A stretch of 22,163 nt of DNA from JBNKEI01 sp050288705. Its GTDB lineage: Bacteria > Myxococcota > Myxococcia > Myxococcales > UBA5297. Positions 6,735 to 13,181 of the stretch are shown one piece after another. Below the pieces are notes generated by a model. It saw only the letters and a program-made list of their open reading frames with translations. It was not told the origin of the DNA and searched no databases. Numbering within the stretch: position 1 is the stretch's first letter; every line of letters begins with the position of its first letter. A program made the translations under genes and the position numbers. Location of the stretch: the NCBI GenBank assembly GCA_050288705.1, contig JBNKEI010000106.1, positions 1 to 22,163 on the forward strand. The letters run 5' to 3'.

Positions 6735-7412
6735 ATGCCTAGCGCTCGAAAAAATATTTTATCAGCGGATTTCGTCCTTTTGGGAATTCTGCTTTCTCCC
6801 TTGGCGAATGCTAACGCAGAAAATACTTCGCCTAGGACAATGACGCAATCCGATGGCTCGATTACTGCTTCTGCACCATCGAGCACCAATTCGATTGATG
6901 CCGAAGACCGATTGACGATGTTCGGTTTATTAATCGACGGAGGGCTACCCGATGGCTTAGGTGCGTCGTTAGTTTTCCGACCACTTCTTTATACTCGATT
7001 AGATGCTGGGGTTACCTATAACTTAGTTGGATATGGAGTTCGAGGAGGAATTACCCTTGTTCCTTTCCGCTGGGCTATTGTTCCAACTTTGCGCCTGGAA
7101 GCTGGCCATTATTTTGAAGGAGATGCTTCTCGGTTGACCGATTCTTTTGGGGAAACCAGCGAGGCCGTAAAAATGGTTCTCCGGCGAATGTATTATAATT
7201 ACGCCAGCGCCCAAATTGGCTTGGAAATTGGCTCCCAAAATCGGTTTGTTTTTTTTCTGCGTGGTGGAATTTCCTATATTTCGACATCTTTAAGAGATTT
7301 TCAATCGGCAGTCCGAACTGAGACTGATGATTCATCAGTGGAAATTGATGATCCGATAATCCGCGGCACAATTCCTTCTGCAAATGTTGGATTTATGGTG
7401 TTTTTTTACTGA
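6735..7412 (+). CDS. Probable outer-membrane beta-barrel protein
   Basis: The 225-residue product has a signal peptide: a basic start (MPSARKN), a hydrophobic core (FVLLGILLSPL), and a likely signal peptidase I site after ANA near residue 28. A short Ser/Thr-rich linker follows. From about residue 60 to the end, alternating polar/hydrophobic segments with aromatic girdles (GLGASLVFRPLLYTRLDAGV, YGVRGGITLVPFRW, RLEAGHYFEGD, FVFFLRGGISYIS) look like amphipathic strands. The C-terminus ends in FFY, and a terminal aromatic residue is typical of proteins inserted by BamA. I associate this style with small barrels of Myxococcota, but the function is unknown. The ATG has AGGAA at 6723-6727. The stop (7410-7412) overlaps the ribosome binding site of the next gene, so the pair is probably co-transcribed and co-translated. 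Confidence 0.65.
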   Translation: MPSARKNILSADFVLLGILLSPLANANAENTSPRTMTQSDGSITASAPSSTNSIDAEDRLTMFGLLIDGGLPDGLGASLVFRPLLYTRLDAGVTYNLVGYGVRGGITLVPFRWAIVPTLRLEAGHYFEGDASRLTDSFGETSEAVKMVLRRMYYNYASAQIGLEIGSQNRFVFFLRGGISYISTSLRDFQSAVRTETDDSSVEIDDPIIRGTIPSANVGFMVFFY

Positions 7413-7415
7413 GGA
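7411..7415 (+). promoter_or_regulatory. Ribosome binding site that decides the lipoprotein start
   Basis: GAGGA lies 4 bases before ATG 7420 and overlaps the stop codon of the barrel gene. Its position rejects the longer frame from 7384, whose first 12 residues would ruin the lipoprotein signal. Confidence 0.7.
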
Positions 7416-7419
7416 AATT

Positions 7420-7962
7420 ATGAAAACCAAAACTATCCGAATATATGCGGTTTCACTTTTTGCTTCACTCATGGTTTCCTGTGGCGAACCGGAGTTATTT
7501 GTAGAAATAGAGCTGCCCCGGGTTTGCATTACTAGCCCAAACATTGAATTTGTTGGGGTACCGCTGGGAGCCAACATAGACAAAACCGTTGACGTTCCTA
7601 TTGATAAGGAAATCCCCTTTAAAGAAGCAAAGGGAGCTGAAATTGAATTAAAGCTGTTAGAGCTAGCAATCATTCCCATAAGTAGCGAAACTAATTTATC
7701 TGGAATCCACACGCTACAAGTTAGCCTTGCTGCAACTGACACTCTTCCAGAAAAAAACCTTTTTAGTTATGAAATCAAATCCCAGGGTGCAACTAATGTG
7801 TTGGTAGCACGAGGAGATTCAATAAATATTATGCCTTATTTGTTCGGCGAAAACATAAGTATTCGCCTGGTAGCTATTGGCAAACCTCCTTCTACTTCGT
7901 GGAAAGCAGACATTAAAGTTTGCCTAGCGGGAAAAAATAGGGTTTCCTATTTAGAGCAATAG
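7420..7962 (+). CDS. Lipoprotein of unknown function
   Basis: The start is taken at ATG 7420, not at the upstream ATG 7384. It has GAGGA at 7411-7415 and gives a proper lipoprotein signal: MKTKTIRIYAV, a hydrophobic core, then the lipobox LMVSC with Cys21. The mature 160-residue part begins GEPELFVEIELPRVCITSPN, and its alternating hydrophobic pattern suggests a beta-sandwich. Two more cysteines (in RVCITSP and KVCLAGK) could form a disulfide in the periplasm. No domain is recognised. The gene starts 7 bases after the barrel gene and probably works with it at the outer membrane. The pair could form an envelope complex, but nothing shows the substrate. Confidence 0.65.
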   Translation: MKTKTIRIYAVSLFASLMVSCGEPELFVEIELPRVCITSPNIEFVGVPLGANIDKTVDVPIDKEIPFKEAKGAEIELKLLELAIIPISSETNLSGIHTLQVSLAATDTLPEKNLFSYEIKSQGATNVLVARGDSINIMPYLFGENISIRLVAIGKPPSTSWKADIKVCLAGKNRVSYLEQ

Positions 7963-7977
7963 CCTAAAAAAACGGAC

Positions 7978-7989
7978 TCTGTCGCATTA
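7978..7989 (+). repeat. Left terminal inverted repeat of the IS6 remnant
   Basis: TCTGTCGCATTA is the exact reverse complement of the 12-mer at 8504-8515. The outer bases GGAC (7974-7977) may complete the end. Confidence 0.75.
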
Positions 7990-8047
7990 GACGACTGCAG
8001 TGTAGACAATTTTAGAAGTAGTCGAGCGGTTCTGAGTAGGATTCGGT

Positions 8048-8428
8048 ATGCTCGACTTCAAAGGTAGAAGGTTTCCTCAAGATATAATCATGACCTGCGT
8101 ACGTTGGTATATATCGTACCCTTAAGCTATCGGAACGTGGAAGAAATGATGGCTGAGTGAAGATTAATATCGACAAAAGCGGTGCGAATACGGCTGCGAT
8201 TGAATCGTATAATAAGGACAACGGCACCAATATAGAAATCAGGCAAAACAAATATCTGAATAATATTGTTGAGCAAACCATCGCTTCATAAAGAAGAAAG
8301 TCCGCCCAACATTAGGCTTCAAGAAGTTCCATGCAGCTTAATCCACTATCGCAAGGATTGAAACGTTTCATATGCTCAAGAAGGGACAGTTACGTCCTAG
8401 ATATAGCAAAAACCGAAATGCAGTATAG
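8048..8428 (+). pseudogene. IS6-family transposase remnant (frameshifts, internal deletion, in-frame stop)
   Basis: From ATG 8048 the frame reads MLDFKGRRFPQDII and CVRWYISYP, the canonical IS6 transposase start. A one-base loss near 8120 moves LSYRNVEEMMAE to another frame, ending at a TGA at 8158-8160. The central catalytic part, including the first two Asp of the DDE triad, is deleted. From 8163 the C-terminal part resumes: INIDKSGANTAAIESYNK, then EIRQNKYLNNIVEQ with the DDE Glu. A second one-base loss near 8277 (where IS6 has EQDHR) shifts to HRFIKKKVRPTLGFKKFHAA. A TAA at 8339-8341 follows, then STIARIETFHMLKKGQL. It cannot make an active transposase. An 89-residue minus-strand frame over the same bases is a shadow. 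Confidence 0.88.
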
Positions 8429-8503
8429 CAGTTTTACTCTCTCGCAGTGTGATTTATTGGCATAATAATGGCCATTCTGCAGATAAACTGTACCCTCATT
8501 GGT

Positions 8504-8515
8504 TAATGCGACAGA
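8504..8515 (-). repeat. Right terminal inverted repeat of the IS6 remnant
   Basis: TAATGCGACAGA pairs with the left end at 7978-7989 over 12 of 12 bases. The same 12-mer also occurs by itself at 630-641. Confidence 0.75.
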
Positions 8516-8530
8516 ATTGCTTCTATTGGA

Positions 8531-10597
8531 TTAAAGATTTTGACCAAAAGATTTTTTGTTAGTCCTAGACAATTTGCGTGCTTTCGAGTAATCTGCTGCC
8601 ATTTCCTTGAATAATTTTTCAAAAACTGGAGCCACATAAAGCGCTCCTGCCGTGGAGAGATGATCATCATCAATGTAAAGAAGTTCGCTATTTACCATAA
8701 TTCTACCCTTTCCGCTTTCGTCAAACATCCTGCTTTCTGGCCGAATCAATGAAACACCCGGTGTTTTGGCAAGTCCTTCAAGAATAGCATTGGCCTCTTT
8801 CTGTCGATAGCGATATTCAGCTATTGTTGGTCGTAAAGAATCTAAATTCAACAGGCTTGGTAATCGGGAATACACAAAAAAGGCTGATGGAACGTTGTAG
8901 CCAATTTCTGGCACATCAGCCACCAATACGACTTTGCGGTTCATTACTAAAAGTGTATCAATGCTTCGTTGCAGCCCGGTTTTTACTGCGTATGCATTTG
9001 GTATCGGAATATTATGATCTCGGCCGTCGTAGAATGTAAGTTTCAACCATTCTTCTGTTTTTTCTTTCCAACCTCCTTTAATGCATCCTCCCCAACGGCC
9101 CGCGAGGACCACTGTTTTGATATTAGGATTCCTTCCAATAAAGTCCATTACAGCATTGTTGTACTCAAGGAAATTAATGTTAGCATTTGATGATTTCCAG
9201 TCTATGTCCTTCAAGAACGGAGTGCCTGACATTGCAATGCTGTAACCAGAAATGCCATTTTTTTCCGCATTTAATTCAAAAGAAGGAATGATGGCACGCG
9301 CATGTGAATCTCCGATCAGGGCAAACGAAGGTTTCGCGGACTTTGTGCCGATAACGGGTGGTATCATTCCTGAGCCGATTTTTTTTGTCAATTTATCCCA
9401 TTCCCTATGCAGATTATAAACTGGATCGTTCTTGGCATTGTCGATGATTTGTGTAACAGTAGACGGGATTCTTTCTGGCATGCCATGGCGCAGACAAACT
9501 ATTTTGCCTATGCAGATGGCAATGAACATAACAATCCCTGAAACCAGGAAGAGTTTTTTTCTATTAGGAAGCAATAAATGACGCATCCTGAATGGTTGTT
9601 CAACGAATTTCCAGGTAATGGCAGCTAACGCAATAGATGTAATGATTATAGCGATACTGTCGAAGACGTTTATCGGTCTAAATATTAGGTATTTCCAGAA
9701 TACCAACAGTGGCCAGTGCCAAAGATAGAGGGAATAGGATATGAGACCTATGAATACCAGGAAAGGGGCAGTGAGTACTTTTTGCGCTGCATGCCCTCCT
9801 GCTTTGCCGCTATAAATAATCATTCCCGAGCCTATTACAGGGACTAATGCAGCTATCCCTGGGAAGGGGGTAGCTTTATTATAGGAGATAATACTGAAGA
9901 TAATCAGTGCAAGGCCAGTTAATGTAAATACATTTCTTTGCCAATTGCTGGACAGATCGGGCAATGCTCCAAGAGCAAGGATAGAACCAATCATCAGTTC
10001 CCAGGCTCTAGTCGGTACAAGGTAGAATGTTGCTGCAGGGTGATGCGATACTCCATAAATACTTGCACCAAGCGAGATTACCATCGCGATAATCATCCAA
10101 AGAGAATATCGGCCTTTCAGATATCTCTGGATGACCATCAAGGCAAGGGGGAAGATAATATAGAACTGTTCTTCAACTGCCAGTGACCAGGTATGGAGCA
10201 AAGGTTTATGGAAGGATGGGGCAGCGAAATATCCTGATTCACGCCAGAATAAAATGTTGGAACCAAAAAGTGTGGTTGTGATTGTACTCAGACCAAGGCC
10301 TTTGAACGCATTTGCATCCAAGAAATATGCGCCCACCAAGAACACGAAGGCAATTACTGAAAAAAGCGCCGGAAAAATCCTTCTAATTCTACGTTCATAG
10401 AAGCGAGCAATGGAAAATTGTTCTGCTTTGATCTCGTTGAGGATTATCGAAGTAATGAGATAACCGGAGATTACGAAAAAGACATCCACACCGACAAATC
10501 CACCGGAAAAGCCTGGAATTTCAGTATGGAAAAATATGACAGAAAGAACAGCGATAGCTCTAAGGCCATCTATATCAGCGCGATATTTGGGGTCCAT
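8531..10597 (-). CDS. OafA-type membrane O-acyltransferase with C-terminal SGNH domain
   Basis: The protein probably transfers acetyl groups to a surface polysaccharide such as O-antigen. I take the start at ATG 10597, giving 688 residues: it has GGGAGGG at 10608-10614, and the family start (YRADIDGLRAIAVLSVIFFH) follows at once, while the frame from 10702 adds 35 unlikely residues. Residues about 5-370 form the acyltransferase-3 membrane domain, with many transmembrane helices, the RIRRIFPALF segment and the HTWSLAVEEQFYIIFP signature. The C-terminal part is a periplasmic SGNH hydrolase-like domain with GDSH at 429-432 (Ser431), a VLAGRWGG segment, and the closing DDDH (Asp643, His646). All key residues are present. 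It sits alone between an IS remnant and a chimeric gene, with no polysaccharide cluster in view, so it may have been acquired separately. Confidence 0.9.
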   Translation of the reverse strand: MDPKYRADIDGLRAIAVLSVIFFHTEIPGFSGGFVGVDVFFVISGYLITSIILNEIKAEQFSIARFYERRIRRIFPALFSVIAFVFLVGAYFLDANAFKGLGLSTITTTLFGSNILFWRESGYFAAPSFHKPLLHTWSLAVEEQFYIIFPLALMVIQRYLKGRYSLWMIIAMVISLGASIYGVSHHPAATFYLVPTRAWELMIGSILALGALPDLSSNWQRNVFTLTGLALIIFSIISYNKATPFPGIAALVPVIGSGMIIYSGKAGGHAAQKVLTAPFLVFIGLISYSLYLWHWPLLVFWKYLIFRPINVFDSIAIIITSIALAAITWKFVEQPFRMRHLLLPNRKKLFLVSGIVMFIAICIGKIVCLRHGMPERIPSTVTQIIDNAKNDPVYNLHREWDKLTKKIGSGMIPPVIGTKSAKPSFALIGDSHARAIIPSFELNAEKNGISGYSIAMSGTPFLKDIDWKSSNANINFLEYNNAVMDFIGRNPNIKTVVLAGRWGGCIKGGWKEKTEEWLKLTFYDGRDHNIPIPNAYAVKTGLQRSIDTLLVMNRKVVLVADVPEIGYNVPSAFFVYSRLPSLLNLDSLRPTIAEYRYRQKEANAILEGLAKTPGVSLIRPESRMFDESGKGRIMVNSELLYIDDDHLSTAGALYVAPVFEKLFKEMAADYSKARKLSRTNKKSFGQNL

Positions 10598-10607
10598 GAC
10601 CAAAACG

Positions 10608-10614
10608 CCCTCCC
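10608..10614 (-). promoter_or_regulatory. Ribosome binding site deciding the acyltransferase start
   Basis: On the minus strand GGGAGGG lies 10 bases before the ATG at 10597 and inside the longer frame from 10702. No comparable site precedes the longer start. Confidence 0.7.
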
Positions 10615-10751
10615 AATAGCAGATTTTACAAAAAGTCTTAAAATATACAATGTATTCGATAAAAGAAAGATTTAAAATGCGCGATACGTGTCGGTTCTCC
10701 ACATTATTAATTTGGTGGAAATGTAATTAATAGTCGGAGCTTGTCGATATT

Positions 10752-11180
10752 TCAATGCGAAAGTATTCTCATTGCTGCCCGTCGTATTTTTGCAAAATGA
10801 GAATCGTAGGTTACAACGGTTGCGCCTTCTCTTAAGGCGATAGCGGCAATCCAGATATCATTTACTGGAATGGGGGTTCCTGCGCATCGCAACTCAGTGA
10901 TCAACTCAGCAAAAAGGCTGGCAGCGTTCTCGTCAATATCATGAACAATCACCGCTGAGCTTGAAAGAAAAGCACGCAGTTCAGATTCGTTTTGCGGTTG
11001 CCGGCTACTTTGCATGAAACCCGCACGAAGTTCCCCCAGAACAACTACCGATATGTCAACAGTCTGCTCCAGGGTCAATCCTAATTCCTGCAAATTGGCA
11101 GAATTGACTTGCATAAGACCGAGATCAACGGTGTAACCAGCATCAATTGCGGACCGTTCTAGCTTTACGACCTCTTGCAA
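10752..11180 (-). CDS. Chimeric frame: VirB1-like lytic transglycosylase fragment joined to truncated VapC-type PIN domain
   Basis: The 142-residue frame starts at TTG 11180, with no clear ribosome binding site. Residues about 3-42 (AIDAGYTVDLGLMQVNSANL followed by QELGLTLEQTVD) match the region of VirB1-type lytic transglycosylases that carries the GLMQVNS motif. The upstream catalytic Glu part and the downstream end are missing. From about residue 43 the protein becomes a VapC-like PIN ribonuclease: SVVVLGELRAGF with Glu50, PVNDIWIAA with Asp108, and VVTYDSHF with Asp126. The first PIN strand with its Asp (usually near the N-terminus) is absent, so the nuclease is probably inactive. No antitoxin gene is adjacent. 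The frame is the same as that of the HDOD gene, whose stop is 3 bases upstream. It is most simply a rearrangement scar that keeps an open frame. Confidence 0.7.
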   Translation of the reverse strand: MQEVVKLERSAIDAGYTVDLGLMQVNSANLQELGLTLEQTVDISVVVLGELRAGFMQSSRQPQNESELRAFLSSSAVIVHDIDENAASLFAELITELRCAGTPIPVNDIWIAAIALREGATVVTYDSHFAKIRRAAMRILSH

Positions 11181-11183
11181 AAA

Positions 11184-12041
11184 CTATCGCGCTCGCGTTA
11201 AAAAAGTCGCTTCGGTTAATTTTTTAATTTCTTCGGTGGATTCGCGACCTATTTTTTCTAGTTTTTCTAAAGGGGACTTTAAACGGCCAAGAACATCCAT
11301 GGGAATTAGAAAAGTTTCCCCTTTTGGCTTTTCTCCATCTAATCCTAAACGATAAGAAATCCCATCAGCCACACATACCAAATCGGCTGCTCTTTGGTCA
11401 CAGCCAGTCATTGCTAAATGAGGTTCATGATGCCAGCGAGCAGCATCTTTTACTGCTTCGGGCAAATTCCAACGCATGGCTATTTCTTCACCTACGTCGG
11501 CGTGATCGAATCCAAATGACTTACGTTCGCTTTCCACCGTGGCGAAATCTTCTTTCTTCCACCAGGCCGTCTTTCCATTGGCCAGACAAGTACTAATAAC
11601 TAACTTCCCCATGTCATGAAGAAGACCGGCGGTAAAGGCAATGTCCGGCACCATTAGTCTAGTTTCCAGAGCAATGCGCTCGCACAATACTGCTATTGCC
11701 ACACAATGACGCCAGAATTGCGCGGCATCAATATCGTACCCGACAATTCTGGCAGGAATGGTGGCGCAAATTGACGAGCTAGTGGCAATTTCGAATACCC
11801 GGCGCAGTCCCATTCGACCCACTGCTTCGCGCACTGACCTTACTTCGCACAAACCGCGAAAATAGGCAGAATTCGCAGCCTTAAGTAAATTGGCGGTCAA
11901 TGCCGGGTCTGGCCTAATTACTCGCTCAAAATCAGCCACCGATGCATTTTCATCAGACAGCAATGAAGACAGGCGCGCTACCGCCTCAGGTAGGGTTGGC
12001 AGCACTTTCAGCCCAGCGACCAGTTGCGCTGCTTCAATCAT
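11184..12041 (-). CDS. HDOD domain signalling protein
   Basis: The 285-residue cytosolic protein is nearly all HDOD domain. The N-terminal signature covers LKVLPTLPEAVARLSSLLSD and the VIRPDPALTANLLKAANSAY segment (about 41-60), followed by SVREAVGRMGLRRV and FEIATSSS. A partial HD site remains (His112; HDMGK at 142-146). HDOD proteins act in bacterial signalling and motility control, often with c-di-GMP or chemosensory systems, but their molecular activity is mostly unclear. The ATG at 12041 has AGGAG at 12048-12052. It is transcribed divergently from the CheY-like operon across a 235-base region, which suggests a shared pathway. The C-terminal tail (residues about 230-285) is charged and helical. 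The gene ends 3 bases before the chimeric frame. Confidence 0.9.
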   Translation of the reverse strand: MIEAAQLVAGLKVLPTLPEAVARLSSLLSDENASVADFERVIRPDPALTANLLKAANSAYFRGLCEVRSVREAVGRMGLRRVFEIATSSSICATIPARIVGYDIDAAQFWRHCVAIAVLCERIALETRLMVPDIAFTAGLLHDMGKLVISTCLANGKTAWWKKEDFATVESERKSFGFDHADVGEEIAMRWNLPEAVKDAARWHHEPHLAMTGCDQRAADLVCVADGISYRLGLDGEKPKGETFLIPMDVLGRLKSPLEKLEKIGRESTEEIKKLTEATFLTRAR

Positions 12042-12134
12042 GTTATTCTCCTATTTACTAGCAACATTGCTGAATGCACGGCTTGAGCCAAAGCTTATTA
12101 TGCTTTGTTTTCGTTGAATATTGCCGCTCGATAG

Positions 12135-12170
12135 GTGGGGGTATTCTGACCCCACTGGTCAATAGTGACC
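12135..12170. promoter_or_regulatory. Two consecutive small hairpins in the HDOD/CheY divergent region
   Basis: GTGGGG (12135-12140) pairs with CCCCAC (12150-12155), and GGTCA (12157-12161) pairs with TGACC (12166-12170). They lie midway between the two divergent starts and could be operators or leader structures. TTGACG at 12181-12186 is a possible -35 for the rightward operon, but no good -10 follows at 17 bases. Confidence 0.35.
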
Positions 12171-12276
12171 TCAACCAGGTTTGACGAATCAGAGCCAAAT
12201 AGCTAGGCGTTAATTTTGCAGTAACTCAAGCAAGCGAAAACTATCTGGGCGCCAAACGCTTGTATATGAGGTGGGC

Positions 12277-12660
12277 ATGCCTCCGACTGCAGTACTTATT
12301 GACGATTCCCGAACAACGAGGGCTTGCCTAAAGACCTACCTCGCGGAAATGGGCTTTGCAATCGTTGCCGAAGGAGAACGCGGCGAACATGCATTAGAAC
12401 TATATGAAAAGCACAAGCCAACCTTGCTTACCTTGGACATTGTTATGCCGGGTATGGATGGAGTAACCGCAGTAAGAGAACTAAAAAAACGCCATCCGGA
12501 AGCAGTAGTGGTTATGTGCAGCTCACTTAGCTCGCGAGAAAAGGTTTTGGCCTGCCACCAAGTTGGCGTTGTTCACTATTTACTCAAACCAATTCATCCC
12601 GAACGCGTCCACGACATTGCTCGTAGGGTTCTACAAAATTTAGACAAAGCTAATAAATAA
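12277..12660 (+). CDS. CheY-like stand-alone response regulator receiver
   Basis: The 127-residue product is a single receiver domain with no output domain. All phosphorylation residues are present: the acidic pair Asp9/Asp10 (AVLIDDSR), the phospho-acceptor Asp54 (LTLDIVMPGMDG), the switch Ser82 (MCSSLSS), and Lys104 (YLLKPI). ATG 12277 is chosen over GTG 12271 because GAGG at 12268-12271 precedes it by 5 bases and the receiver fold starts at once; the spacing is slightly short. It is the first gene of a four-gene operon with a zinc-ribbon adaptor, a PilB-like ATPase and a CheX-like phosphatase. Its phosphorylated form probably binds the FliM-like peptides of the next protein. No histidine kinase lies in the window. 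Confidence 0.92.
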   Translation: MPPTAVLIDDSRTTRACLKTYLAEMGFAIVAEGERGEHALELYEKHKPTLLTLDIVMPGMDGVTAVRELKKRHPEAVVVMCSSLSSREKVLACHQVGVVHYLLKPIHPERVHDIARRVLQNLDKANK

Positions 12661-12678
12661 AATAATGAAAGGCCTGCT

Positions 12679-13179
12679 ATGGAATGCGTCCGCTGCTTCT
12701 GTTCTAACGAACCCCATCGCCGATTCTGCTACCAATGCGGTCATGCCCTGGTCACCGGATGCCATCGTTGCGGTTTTTTTAACCGAGTAATCGATCGCTT
12801 TTGCGGCGGATGCGGTAATTCTTTATTGGAGCAATCAGACCATTCTTCTTTGCCAAGAAACAATCAGGAGCAAGCGTCTACTCTTCCAATACCAACCAAA
12901 CCAATCTTTCCTTCTCCTCCTGTACCTTTCTCTGTTTCCGGCAATACTTCTTCCAAGGCAACATGCCTTTCTCCAGCCAACTTTTCCCCGACCGAAGAAC
13001 CTGATTGCAAAAAATCAGCTGTGGCTGTCGCAACGCCGAAAGCCACTGGCAAAAATACCAACGATATTGAAATTAGTGAACACGACTTACAGGAGCTACT
13101 TACTCCTTCTTCTCAAACCACGCCCACCCTGCCTTCGAAGGTATCACAAGAAGATATTGACAAGCTGTTCGGGGGGTAA
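12679..13179 (+). CDS. Double zinc-ribbon protein with FliM-like CheY-binding peptides
   Basis: The 166-residue protein opens with two zinc ribbons: Cys3, Cys6, Cys17, Cys20 and Cys28, Cys31, Cys42, Cys45, all paired as CxxC. Residues about 50-125 are a Pro/Ser/Thr-rich flexible linker. The C-terminus has two short acidic helices, EISEHDLQELL at 131-141 and VSQEDIDKLFGG at 155-166. The second closely resembles the N-terminal SQDEIDALL peptide by which FliM binds phosphorylated CheY; the first is a looser version. I infer an adaptor that lets the upstream CheY-like protein act on the downstream ATPase. The gene starts 18 bases after the receiver gene and ends 2 bases before the ATPase start, so translation is probably coupled. 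No known family name comes to mind. Confidence 0.75.
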   Translation: MECVRCFCSNEPHRRFCYQCGHALVTGCHRCGFFNRVIDRFCGGCGNSLLEQSDHSSLPRNNQEQASTLPIPTKPIFPSPPVPFSVSGNTSSKATCLSPANFSPTEEPDCKKSAVAVATPKATGKNTNDIEISEHDLQELLTPSSQTTPTLPSKVSQEDIDKLFGG

Positions 13180-13181
13180 CT

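Larger units (their letters stand above)
7974..8520 (+). mobile_element. Decayed IS6-family insertion sequence
   Basis: The stretch is bounded by inverted ends sharing an exact 12-mer, TCTGTCGCATTA at 7978-7989 and its complement at 8504-8515. These resemble IS6-family ends (IS26 ends include CTGTTGCAAA). Inside are the N- and C-terminal parts of an IS6 transposase in the expected order and orientation. The element is about 550 bp, against about 800 bp for an intact member. I see no clear 8-bp target duplication, consistent with age. It fills the whole gap between the lipoprotein and acyltransferase genes. Confidence 0.8.

Noticed and set aside
7384..7419. Longer start for the lipoprotein
   Set aside because: It would overlap the barrel gene and place 12 odd residues before a clear lipoprotein signal.
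8012..8281. An 89-residue minus-strand frame with a hydrophobic start
   Set aside because: The plus strand carries recognisable IS6 transposase pieces over the same bases, which explain the sequence fully.
10598..10702. N-terminal extension of the acyltransferase to 10702
   Set aside because: The ribosome binding site at 10608-10614 and the family start both point to ATG 10597.
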